A stretch of 5,480 bases of DNA. Origin: Actinomycetota bacterium. Its GTDB lineage: Bacteria > Actinomycetota > Actinomycetes > Nanopelagicales > Nanopelagicaceae. The stretch is from NCBI GenBank assembly GCA_009702205.1, contig WLIM01000069.1:1-5480 (forward strand), in the 5' to 3' direction. Made by a program: the position numbers and the translations under genes. Numbering within the stretch: the stretch's first letter is position 1; the number at the start of each line of letters is the position of its first letter. Below, one piece after another: positions 1 through 5,480 of this stretch. The notes beneath the pieces are model-generated. The model was not told where the DNA came from. It saw nothing but the letters and a program-made list of their open reading frames with translations, and searched no databases.

Positions 1-210
1 ATAAGTGCTACTCAAGGTGAAATCTTAAGAATGATTGCAGATGGACTTTCAAATGCCGCAATAGCCCGGGAACGTGGTGTCACTCTTCGTGCAGCTGAGG
101 CACTTATCCAGCGCACCTTCTCTGCATTGGGCGTTAAAGGTGATCCTGATTTGAATTCACGAGTGATTGCCGTTCGACTTTGGCAGCAGGGCAAAGTCGT
201 TGTTAGATGA
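1..210 (+). CDS. Response regulator, LuxR/NarL-type DNA-binding domain (C-terminal part only)
   Basis: The gene is cut by the left edge; 69 residues and a TGA stop are visible. The frame reads ISATQGEILRMIADGLSN, then AAIARERGVTLRAAEALIQR, then TFSALGV. This has the spacing of a LuxR/GerE helix-turn-helix: a first helix ending in ILRMIADGLSN, the AIA turn region, a recognition helix around RAAEALIQRTFSAL, and the closing LGV. The family binds promoter DNA as a dimer, usually after phosphorylation of an N-terminal receiver domain, which would lie off the window. The stop overlaps the start of the downstream histidine kinase gene (ATGA, 207-210), so the two are almost certainly co-transcribed, translationally coupled partners. 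The receiver domain itself is inferred; a stand-alone LuxR-type regulator is the alternative. The target genes are unknown. Confidence 0.85.
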   Translation: MSATQGEILRMIADGLSNAAIARERGVTLRAAEALIQRTFSALGVKGDPDLNSRVIAVRLWQQGKVVVR

Positions 211-1997
211 AGAATCAGATTGAGCAATACTATTTAAATTTTGAAAACCATATAACAGGTCGTTGGGCTATTTCATTTCGAATGTGGCTTTATTTATCTG
301 TTATTGGTGGCTTAGGAGTAATCTCGCGAGTTAGAGACATACACAATATTTCAACCCTTGCAGCCACTTATTGTGCAGTATTTGTGTTAATCCTAAATAT
401 TCCTCTCTATGTTCTTATCTCAGAAGTAGTTTTGAAAAAACGTAAAGAGGAGCCACAGGAACTATATAAAGTTTTCTCTTCTTACTTATCGCTCTGGCTT
501 GGAAACGTAGTTGCTGAAGGATTTTTCACATACTTCTACCTAGACAAACCGGTATACCTAGGTCCACAGGTGTTTGCTCCATTATTCCCAAGCTTCTTCG
601 GCCTCCTTACTTGCGCCTATTTATTAGCCGAATTTGATACAAACCGTTCCGATATTGGTCGCCTTCAATATGCGAGGAATGTTTTAGTCAATACAACTTC
701 AGCAGCCAGAAAAAGAATTGAAATCGAGAGAGCGCGCTTGATTGAGGCAATTCAAAAGTCAATTTTTGTTCAACTAGATGCCCTGAAATCCCAACTGACA
801 GATGCAAAGAATAGCGAGAGCCGAAACGAAATACTTCGGATAGCAAATGAATTAGAAGAATATTCGCGTCAGACAATTCGTTCACTTTCACATGAAATAG
901 CAAATGATTCTCTTTCTAATTTAAGAATTGATCGCAAGATCTTCGTTGGCGGAGATAAGACTTCGCAATTTTCAAACATATACGACCCCAAATTGAGCGT
1001 ATTTTTTGCACTGACATATCTGTTCATAGTTGGCGGGTTCAACGAGCTTTCACTAAATGGCTGGAGCGGATTTCTCTTTAATTCAACCATCGCACTTGTG
1101 GCTGCCCCATTTCTACTTATCGGTGCGACTCTCATTTATTTACGCATAGGTGGAAGCATCCTTGAGAGGTTTACCTATTTTCTTCTTTCAATTTTTGTTG
1201 TTGGATTTGTCGTCTTTAGGGCATCTGCTAATTTCGAGCTAAATGTTTTTGATTTACCAAATGCTTATCAGCCAAATGTAATGGCTCTTCGAACTCTTAC
1301 AACGATAGTCCTGGCCTCGCTAATCATGACTTTAATTGAGGCTAGAAGAAAAACGCGTCTGCAACTTGAAGCCATGAATTCAAAATTAAATCAAGAATTG
1401 GAATGGATTGAATCGAGATCCGCTGAAGTAAGAGATGAGATTGCAAGCGTTTTACACGGCCCTCTTCAAGGGAGAATTGCCGGAATTGCTTTAGCTCTGC
1501 GCCTTGAAGAAGAGAATGGTGAGTCAAGTTCCTCTAAAAAAGAAGAACACCTTTCCCAAATGATCCATATTTTGGACTCGGTTTTACGTGATGTTCAGAA
1601 TTTATTTGAAATTGATGTTAACCCTGACACCAAATCCATCGCGGTAAAACTTTTGGACCTAAAAAAGAGCTGGAATGGAATTGTTGAAATTAATTGGGAG
1701 ATTGATCCGAGTGTTTATGCAAATCTTTCGGAATCGAAGTATCAGGTGGTTTTAGATATCTTGTATGAAGCAGTTTCGAATGCAGTTCGCCATGGTCACG
1801 CCAAGAGAATCGAAATCGAATTCTCAATTGACGACGGTCATTTAAGAATGCTAGTTACTGATAATGGTCTTGGAATATCAAAAGAATTTAAATCTGGAAT
1901 TGGATTGCACAAGATGGCAGCAAGCGGAGCCAATTATTCTTTCAACTTAGTTAGGGATAAGGGCGCGCAGTTAATAGTCAAATTACCGCTGGCATGA
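207..1997 (+). CDS. Membrane sensor histidine kinase, NarL/DegS class, with duplicated membrane/helical module
   Basis: A 596-residue inner-membrane kinase that should phosphorylate the response regulator encoded just upstream. Seen in the sequence: hydrophobic segments near residues 25-40, 52-75, 92-111 and 124-142; a charged helical stretch 143-235; a second hydrophobic set near 263-279, 290-312, 321-338 and 357-377; another coiled coil 378-412; a dimerisation/phosphotransfer helix with LHGPLQ, where His417 is the likely phosphoacceptor; and a C-terminal GHKL ATPase. The ATPase shows an N-box (Glu521, Asn525, His529), a G1 box TDNGLG (551-556) and a G2 box GIGL (564-567). The HGPLQ form differs from the usual HDxxxQ of HisKA_3 kinases, with Gly418 replacing the Asp/Glu next to His. 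The first helical stretch (170-235) resembles a dimerisation domain without His, suggesting internal duplication. The start is the ATG overlapping the upstream stop; no good Shine-Dalgarno site is needed because of coupling. No recognisable extracellular sensor domain is present, so the stimulus is unknown and is probably sensed in or at the membrane. Confidence 0.88.
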   Translation: MKNQIEQYYLNFENHITGRWAISFRMWLYLSVIGGLGVISRVRDIHNISTLAATYCAVFVLILNIPLYVLISEVVLKKRKEEPQELYKVFSSYLSLWLGNVVAEGFFTYFYLDKPVYLGPQVFAPLFPSFFGLLTCAYLLAEFDTNRSDIGRLQYARNVLVNTTSAARKRIEIERARLIEAIQKSIFVQLDALKSQLTDAKNSESRNEILRIANELEEYSRQTIRSLSHEIANDSLSNLRIDRKIFVGGDKTSQFSNIYDPKLSVFFALTYLFIVGGFNELSLNGWSGFLFNSTIALVAAPFLLIGATLIYLRIGGSILERFTYFLLSIFVVGFVVFRASANFELNVFDLPNAYQPNVMALRTLTTIVLASLIMTLIEARRKTRLQLEAMNSKLNQELEWIESRSAEVRDEIASVLHGPLQGRIAGIALALRLEEENGESSSSKKEEHLSQMIHILDSVLRDVQNLFEIDVNPDTKSIAVKLLDLKKSWNGIVEINWEIDPSVYANLSESKYQVVLDILYEAVSNAVRHGHAKRIEIEFSIDDGHLRMLVTDNGLGISKEFKSGIGLHKMAASGANYSFNLVRDKGAQLIVKLPLA

Positions 1998-1998
1998 A

Positions 1999-2361
1999 TT
2001 AAAGCGTCATCGCAATAACTAAGTTAACAAGTGCAAGGCCAACCATTGTTGCCCAAATTTTTGTTGAAACAAAAGGCTTCTTGACGTTTTTGTAGCCAAG
2101 AACCAAGATAACAATTAGAAAGATAAGTTTGATGCCAACCTTAGTGTGGTCTGGAGCATCCCAATTCGCGGGATCAGATGCATGAAGTGAAGAGCGAATA
2201 CCAATTAGTGCAAAACCAGAAATCAGAGAGAGCAGAGCGCTGTGCATGGCACCACCAAGAATGCGCTTTGGGTTTTTTGGAATCTGCGAAAGTAAGGCGC
2301 CAATAATTCCGATGAAACCAATTACATGCAGAAGAAGGAAGATGTTCCGGGCAAGTGTCAT
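1999..2361 (-). CDS. Small four-helix integral membrane protein of unknown function
   Basis: A 120-residue hydrophobic protein with four predicted membrane helices near residues 5-24, 36-55, 74-91 and 102-118. The loops between helices are short, and the longest (56-73) contains a NWDAPDHTK segment before helix 3. His12 and His40 lie in or at the first two helices and His72 sits just before the third. The layout, including a W..PDH.KVGIKL stretch, is reminiscent of small uncharacterised actinobacterial membrane proteins, but I do not recognise a named family and assign no function. The ATG lies 28 bp after the ROK regulator stop on the same strand, so read-through from that gene is likely. 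No clear Shine-Dalgarno site precedes the ATG. A TATAGG sequence about 10-20 bases upstream could allow a near-leaderless transcript, but this is weak. The TAA stop is one base from the stop of the convergent kinase gene. Confidence 0.7.
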   Translation of the reverse strand: MTLARNIFLLLHVIGFIGIIGALLSQIPKNPKRILGGAMHSALLSLISGFALIGIRSSLHASDPANWDAPDHTKVGIKLIFLIVILVLGYKNVKKPFVSTKIWATMVGLALVNLVIAMTL

Positions 2362-2389
2362 GTGAAAATGGTAGACCTATATGTCGAGG

Positions 2390-3703
2390 TTAAGCCGTCT
2401 CTTGCAAGATAGAAATCAAAGTGGCGCGATCTACATTTTCAATACCTCGACGAAGTGCGCCATACGCCGTTGCTAAGTCTTTTAGCTCGGAGATGACAAT
2501 TTTTGGCGCAATCAAGGTGATCTTCTGGACCATCTTCGAAATAGTCTTTAAATGTGGCTCTAGAGCCGATGCCAGACCACCTTCAAGAATAAAAACTTCA
2601 GGGTTAGTAATACAACAAACCGATGCAATACCGCGGGAGAGAAGCTCTAATTGATGGGTTATTAACTCGTTTGCAAACTTATCTCCGCTAGCCGCAGCGG
2701 CATAAATAGTTTTTGCAGTAACGCTCTGATTGCCAGCTAATTTCAGAATTGCTTTAGCGCCCTCTTTACTCTTAACCGATTCAAAGTATCGCTCTAAACC
2801 AACTGCGCTGGCATGGAATTCGAAGTTGGCATTTGCTGGTGATTTTGTGGAATCCTCAATTTGAAGCGGCAGGTTTCCAACTTCACCTGCAATGCCATTG
2901 AAACCGCGATAAACCTGGCCGTTAATTAATAGACCAAGACCGATACCAACACCAACAGACATAGCGGCAGCATTTGCTAAATCTTTTGCACCACCACGCC
3001 AGTGTTCGCCATAAATAGCCAGGTGCGCTTCATTCTCAACGTGAACTTGTTTCTTTAAAACTTTAGATAGTTCTTCGCTAAGTGAAAAACCTTCCCAATC
3101 AGGCAAGTTATACGACCGGGTAATTTCGCCCGTTTCTGGATCAATTGTTCCTGGTGAACCTGCAACGATTGAGCCAATCTCTGAAACCTTAATTTTGTTC
3201 TCACTTAAAATTTTTTCATACAACTCTTTAATTTTTGCGATGATGGCTTTGCGCCCACTTTTAAGTGGAGTAGCTTCAGTAAGCGTTGCAATTAAATTGC
3301 CATCTAAATCTGAGACCAGAACACGGATCTTGGAGCCACCGATATCAATAGCCACAATCTTCTTACGGTTTGAATTAAAGATAATTTGTTGGGCCTTTGG
3401 TCCAGGGCGGCCAGAAGCTGATTTTGTTTTTGCATCTGTGAAGAGAATTAGATTTTCCTTCTGCAAAATTTCGAGCGCCTCATTTACTGTGGGCTTTGAA
3501 AGTCCTGAAATCTCACCTATTAATTGGCGGGTGATTGGACCGTTTACCCGAACTACCTCAAAGACGCGGGCGACATTTAAGCGTCGCAGACCGGCCGGCG
3601 AGCCTGAAGAAGACCTCGTAAAAGCTGCCGGAAGAAACTCGGAGAAAGTGCTTGACAGAATAGGAAGACTCCTTGTTCTATTACCTACCTGAGTAAACCA
3701 CAT
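2390..3703 (-). CDS. ROK-family transcriptional regulator with degenerate kinase site
   Basis: 437 residues, within the usual 380-440 of ROK repressors. A Ser/Gly-rich leader (31-38) precedes a winged helix-turn-helix at about 39-86 (LRRLNVARVFEVVR, then TRQLIGEISGLSKPTVNEAL). A ROK sugar-kinase-like fold follows: phosphate-binding AIDIGGSK (118-125), NLPDWEG (199-205), VENEAHLA (222-229), glycine-rich SVGVGIGLGLL (249-259) and a C-terminal EGGLAS motif (374-379). In active ROK kinases the third motif is ENDAN with catalytic Asp; here it is Glu225. The usual GHxx...CxCGxxGCxE zinc motif is replaced by GNLP (276-279) and ANFE (292-295), without cysteines. It therefore looks like a regulator that binds a ligand but does not phosphorylate it. 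The ATG at 3703 is the only canonical start before the HTH, with an in-frame stop at 3715-3713. It is divergent from the ABC transporter genes, which are probable targets together with itself. The effector is unknown. Confidence 0.88.
   Translation of the reverse strand: MWFTQVGNRTRSLPILSSTFSEFLPAAFTRSSSGSPAGLRRLNVARVFEVVRVNGPITRQLIGEISGLSKPTVNEALEILQKENLILFTDAKTKSASGRPGPKAQQIIFNSNRKKIVAIDIGGSKIRVLVSDLDGNLIATLTEATPLKSGRKAIIAKIKELYEKILSENKIKVSEIGSIVAGSPGTIDPETGEITRSYNLPDWEGFSLSEELSKVLKKQVHVENEAHLAIYGEHWRGGAKDLANAAAMSVGVGIGLGLLINGQVYRGFNGIAGEVGNLPLQIEDSTKSPANANFEFHASAVGLERYFESVKSKEGAKAILKLAGNQSVTAKTIYAAAASGDKFANELITHQLELLSRGIASVCCITNPEVFILEGGLASALEPHLKTISKMVQKITLIAPKIVISELKDLATAYGALRRGIENVDRATLISILQETA
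3652..3682 (+). promoter_or_regulatory. Candidate promoter for the ABC transporter operon, inside the ROK gene 5' end
   Basis: A perfect TTGACA -35 hexamer lies at 3652-3657. Possible -10 sequences are TTCTAT at 3676-3681 (18 bp spacing) or TATTAC at 3679-3684 (21 bp spacing); neither is a close match. A transcript would start near 3688 and give the ATPase gene a leader of roughly 80 bases. An imperfect dyad, AATAG (3659-3663) and CTATT (3678-3682), covers the spacer and -10 region, which would suit a repressor site. The -35 match is seen directly; activity and repression are inferred. Confidence 0.35.
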
Positions 3704-3717
3704 AAGTGGGGCTCAGG
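3688..3717. promoter_or_regulatory. Two-part inverted repeat centred on the ROK start codon; candidate operator or leader hairpin
   Basis: Outer arms CCTGAG (3688-3693) and CTCAGG (3712-3717) are perfect complements. Inside them, CCAC (3698-3701) and GTGG (3706-3709) are also perfect complements around the loop ATAA. The dyad therefore has ten base pairs plus a possible T-G wobble, with a small asymmetric internal loop. Its centre is next to the ROK ATG (3703-3701) and it lies between the two divergent genes. It could be an operator for the ROK protein or, as RNA, a hairpin at the 5' end of the transporter mRNA. In that RNA the right arm overlaps an AGGAG (3715-3719) before an alternative GTG start at 3724. 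Binding by ROK is inference. Confidence 0.45.
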
Positions 3718-3760
3718 AGAAGAGTGAGTTTAAGGGAAAAACGAAGTCAGGAAACGAAAA

Positions 3761-3766
3761 GGGGAG
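3761..3766 (+). promoter_or_regulatory. Ribosome binding site deciding the ABC ATPase start
   Basis: GGGGAG, preceded by AAAA, ends 5 bases before the GTG at 3772-3774. This is the strongest Shine-Dalgarno-like site next to a start codon that leaves a normal-length ATPase N-terminus. It favours 3772 over the upstream in-frame GTGs at 3706 and 3724. The 3724 start has its own AGGAG (3715-3719) and cannot be excluded. Confidence 0.6.
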
Positions 3767-3771
3767 TATTA

Positions 3772-4551
3772 GTGACGCAAGCGACACGTATCAAAATTAC
3801 GGACGTTTCGAAGATTTATGAAACGGGTACCAAGAAAGTTGAGGCGGTCAAGAACTTCTCAGAGAGCGTGCGAGATGGTGAATTTGTCTGCATAGTCGGC
3901 GCTTCTGGCTGCGGCAAGACAACCCTTTTATGGTGCTTATCTGGTCTTCATCCTGCGACATCTGGAACCGTTCACATTGATGGCGAACTATTAACTAAGC
4001 CGCTACCTGATCGCATTGGAATGGTTTTCCAGGATTCAAATCTTCTGCCATGGCGCACTCTTATTGAAAATATTGAACTCCCATTTCAAATTAAGAAGAA
4101 GCCAGTTAATCGCGAATTAATTGAAGAGCTTTTAGAAGTAGCAGGACTTAAAGGATTTGAGAATTCATACCCTGGTGAATTATCAGGTGGAATGAAACAG
4201 CGTGGTTCGATTGTTCGCGCACTCGCCCAAGATCCTGAAGTTTTATTGATGGATGAACCATTTGGCGCACTTGATGCATTTACTCGCGAAGAGATGAACT
4301 TGTTCCTACTAAAAGTTTGGGAACGAACCAAGAAGACAATTGTTTTCGTAACGCACTCAATTTCAGAAGCAATCTTCTTAGCAGATCGAGTCTGGGTCAT
4401 GTCACCAAGACCGGGTCGACTTTCTCGAATAGTCGATGTGGATTTTGCTAGACCGCGTCACATCGATCTGCAATTTGAACCAGATTTTATTGAGATCTTA
4501 AAGTCAATTAGAGAAGAAGTTGAAGGATCTAAAATTGGAAAGGGGAAGTAA
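3772..4551 (+). CDS. ABC transporter ATP-binding protein, NitT/TauT/SsuB type
   Basis: A 259-residue cytoplasmic ATPase that energises import through the permease encoded immediately downstream. Counting from the GTG at 3772: Walker A GASGCGKTT (43-51), Q-loop Gln87 in VFQDSNLLPW, signature LSGGMKQR (137-144), Walker B VLLMDEP (157-163), D-loop GALD (165-168) and switch His195 in VTHSISEA. All catalytic elements are intact. The MSPRPGRL stretch (210-217) and the LLPW after the Q-loop are typical of the nitrate/sulfonate/taurine importer branch. That branch also includes thiamine-precursor and other small-molecule importers, so the substrate cannot be named. The frame continues upstream to a GTG at 3706, but residues encoded before 3772 are basic and low in complexity (VSLREKRSQETKRGVL) and lie outside the domain. 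It is followed 2 bp later by the permease gene, so they form one operon. Confidence 0.93.
   Translation: MTQATRIKITDVSKIYETGTKKVEAVKNFSESVRDGEFVCIVGASGCGKTTLLWCLSGLHPATSGTVHIDGELLTKPLPDRIGMVFQDSNLLPWRTLIENIELPFQIKKKPVNRELIEELLEVAGLKGFENSYPGELSGGMKQRGSIVRALAQDPEVLLMDEPFGALDAFTREEMNLFLLKVWERTKKTIVFVTHSISEAIFLADRVWVMSPRPGRLSRIVDVDFARPRHIDLQFEPDFIEILKSIREEVEGSKIGKGK
4541..4548 (+). promoter_or_regulatory. Ribosome binding site of the permease gene
   Basis: AGGGGAAG lies within the last codons of the ATPase gene, with its GGGGA core ending 8 bases before the permease ATG at 4554. This supports that start and translational coupling within the operon. Confidence 0.6.
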
Positions 4552-4553
4552 GA

Positions 4554-5408
4554 ATGACTCCAGATAATCTTGCAGATAAAATTCCTGATTTTAATTCTTC
4601 CGGCGGTCAAGGCGGCGGTGGTCCAGTAGATGTTTCGGCGATTGCGAGTATTCGTCGAGCTAAAGGCTTTAAGGAGATTATCTCCGTTTTAGCTCTTGCG
4701 ATAGTGGTCGTAACTCTTCTTGAGTTTGTTTTAATCTGGACTCACACAGAGGCTTATGTATTTCCAAAGCCAACTGCAATTATTCATAGCTTATTTACCG
4801 ATTTTTCTACGCTCTACTGGAAGCCGTTAACGCAGACTGTTCAGACTTTCTTCCTTGGGCTAATAATCGGTTCCACAATCGGATTGGCACTTGCAGTTCT
4901 TGTGACATTAAAACCAGGGCTAGATATTTTTATCTCGCCTTACATCATTGTTCTAGTTACTACTCCGATGGTTGCGCTAATTCCTTTCCTAATGTTGAAG
5001 TTTGGATTTGGAATGACACCTCGCGTTATTGCAATTTCGCTGGCAACCGGACCGATGGTAATGATCAACTCGGCTACTGGCTTTAGGCGAACGAATGCCG
5101 AATTAATTGCGCTTGGTAAATCCTATGGCGCCACAGAATTCCAACTCTTCCGCAAAATCCGATTCCCATTTGCGCTACCCATGATCATTGTTGGTTTCAT
5201 GGTTGGTTCAATTTTCGGACTCTTAACTGCGGTAGGTGCCGAAATGGTTGGCGGTGGAATGGGTCTTGGTAATCGCTTGATCTATTTCTCATCATTAGTG
5301 CAGATGTCCCAATTTGGGGCAGTGCTTGTGATTGTCGCGACCTTCGGTGTTGGTATCTATTCCTTCTTCACATTTGTAAATCGCAAGTGGGCAAGTTGGG
5401 ATGTGTAA
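4554..5408 (+). CDS. ABC transporter permease, NitT/TauT/SsuC type
   Basis: A 284-residue inner-membrane subunit of a binding-protein-dependent importer. A polar N-terminal tail with a Gly-rich run (SSGGQGGGGP, 15-24) precedes a first helix at about 44-63. The BPD_transp_1 domain follows, with helices near 93-116, 128-148, 157-173, 207-228 and 253-275. The conserved segment TTPMVALIPFLMLKFGFG (136-153) matches the family's P..AL.P....FG.G pattern. The EAA loop that docks on the ATPase is ALGKSYGATEFQLFRKIRFP (186-205), followed by ALP at 207-209, with the invariant Gly at 192. Length and topology are normal for SsuC/TauC relatives. Together with the ATPase it makes a type I importer, but the periplasmic or lipid-anchored binding protein that sets specificity is not within the window. 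Sulfonate, taurine, nitrate, thiamine precursors and other organic solutes are all possible. Confidence 0.92.
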   Translation: MTPDNLADKIPDFNSSGGQGGGGPVDVSAIASIRRAKGFKEIISVLALAIVVVTLLEFVLIWTHTEAYVFPKPTAIIHSLFTDFSTLYWKPLTQTVQTFFLGLIIGSTIGLALAVLVTLKPGLDIFISPYIIVLVTTPMVALIPFLMLKFGFGMTPRVIAISLATGPMVMINSATGFRRTNAELIALGKSYGATEFQLFRKIRFPFALPMIIVGFMVGSIFGLLTAVGAEMVGGGMGLGNRLIYFSSLVQMSQFGAVLVIVATFGVGIYSFFTFVNRKWASWDV

Positions 5409-5416
5409 AAAGAGAA

Positions 5417-5445
5417 TTGCGTTCTATGCCGAACCCGGAACGCAG
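5417..5445 (-). terminator. Hairpin after the permease gene; possible terminator for minus-strand transcription
   Basis: TGCGTTC (5418-5424) pairs with GAACGCA (5438-5444), and G-U wobbles extend the stem to nine pairs around an 11-base loop. On the plus strand no U-run follows, so it is a poor terminator for the transporter operon. On the minus strand the stem is followed directly by TTCTCTTTTT (complement of 5407-5416), which fits a terminator for a gene entering from the right. A second pairing, GTTC (5421-5424) with GAAC (5431-5434), competes with it. It could also be a chance or internal mRNA hairpin, because an open plus-strand frame crosses this region. Confidence 0.3.
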
Positions 5446-5480
5446 ATAGTAAAAAGCAAGTCCGCTAACAACATAAACAG

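Noticed and set aside
869..1135. Minus-strand open frame inside the histidine kinase gene
   Set aside because: It overlaps membrane helices of the kinase and has no domain features. The other minus-strand frames at 12-227, 688-903 and 1342-1527 are rejected on the same grounds.
1998..2040. Possible bidirectional terminator between the convergent genes (TAAC-taa-GTTA, GCG-tcat-CGC)
   Set aside because: Stems of only three or four pairs with no U-run; too weak to call.
2362..2410. Possible promoter TTGCAA ... TATAGG for the small membrane-protein gene
   Set aside because: The spacing (about 20 bp) and the -10 match are poor, and co-transcription with the ROK gene is simpler.
2421..2654. 77-codon open frame antisense to the 3' part of the ROK gene
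   Set aside because: Shadow frame with no motif; the ROK motifs on the other strand are clear across the same bases.
3195..3692. 165-codon open frame antisense to the ROK gene
   Set aside because: It lies wholly inside the ROK coding region, has no recognisable domain, and its composition looks like the reverse frame of the real gene.
4086..4400. Minus-strand open frame inside the ABC ATPase gene
   Set aside because: Antisense to the signature, Walker B and switch motifs of a clearly real ATPase.
5424..5441. A string resembling the ATNCCGAACCCGGAA core of bacterial 5S rRNA
   Set aside because: The rest of a 5S gene is absent: the permease stop is only 15 bases upstream, and the following bases do not match the conserved continuation. 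Treated as chance similarity.

Overview
The window reads as a chromosomal piece of a free-living actinobacterium of modest G+C (about 40-45% by eye), with short intergenic gaps. The low G+C, the compact layout and the protein style suggest a freshwater actinobacterium of the acI / Nanopelagicales type. That placement is inference from composition and gene style, not a database match.

Left block, plus strand (1-1997): the C-terminal LuxR-type DNA-binding domain of a truncated response regulator overlaps, by an ATGA, a 596-residue membrane sensor histidine kinase of the NarL/DegS class. Together they form a two-component system. The kinase is unusual: it appears to carry two consecutive sets of membrane helices, each followed by a coiled-coil/dimerisation-like helix pair. 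Only the second set has a phosphoacceptor-like histidine and is followed by the ATPase domain.

Middle block, minus strand (1999-3703): a ROK-family regulator (437 aa) is followed 28 bp later by a four-helix membrane protein of unknown function (120 aa). The small gene converges on the kinase gene with a single base between the two stop codons. The ROK protein keeps the winged helix-turn-helix and ROK fold motifs but has lost the zinc-binding Cys cluster and the usual His, and has Glu in place of the catalytic Asp. It is therefore probably a pure regulator.

Right block, plus strand (3772-5408): an ABC ATPase and its permease of the NitT/TauT/SsuBC type are transcribed divergently from the ROK gene and separated from each other by 2 bp. 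The substrate-binding protein is not in view and may lie beyond the right edge. The divergent control region contains a TTGACA -35 candidate lying inside the 5' end of the ROK coding sequence, an imperfect dyad over that promoter, and a two-part inverted repeat centred on the ROK start codon. The likely arrangement is that the ROK protein controls itself and the transporter from this region. The ligand is not evident.

The last 72 bases hold a hairpin and a short open frame that could be the start of the next operon gene. No tRNA, rRNA, CRISPR array, insertion sequence or other mobile element was seen, and there is no gene-free stretch above 300 bases.
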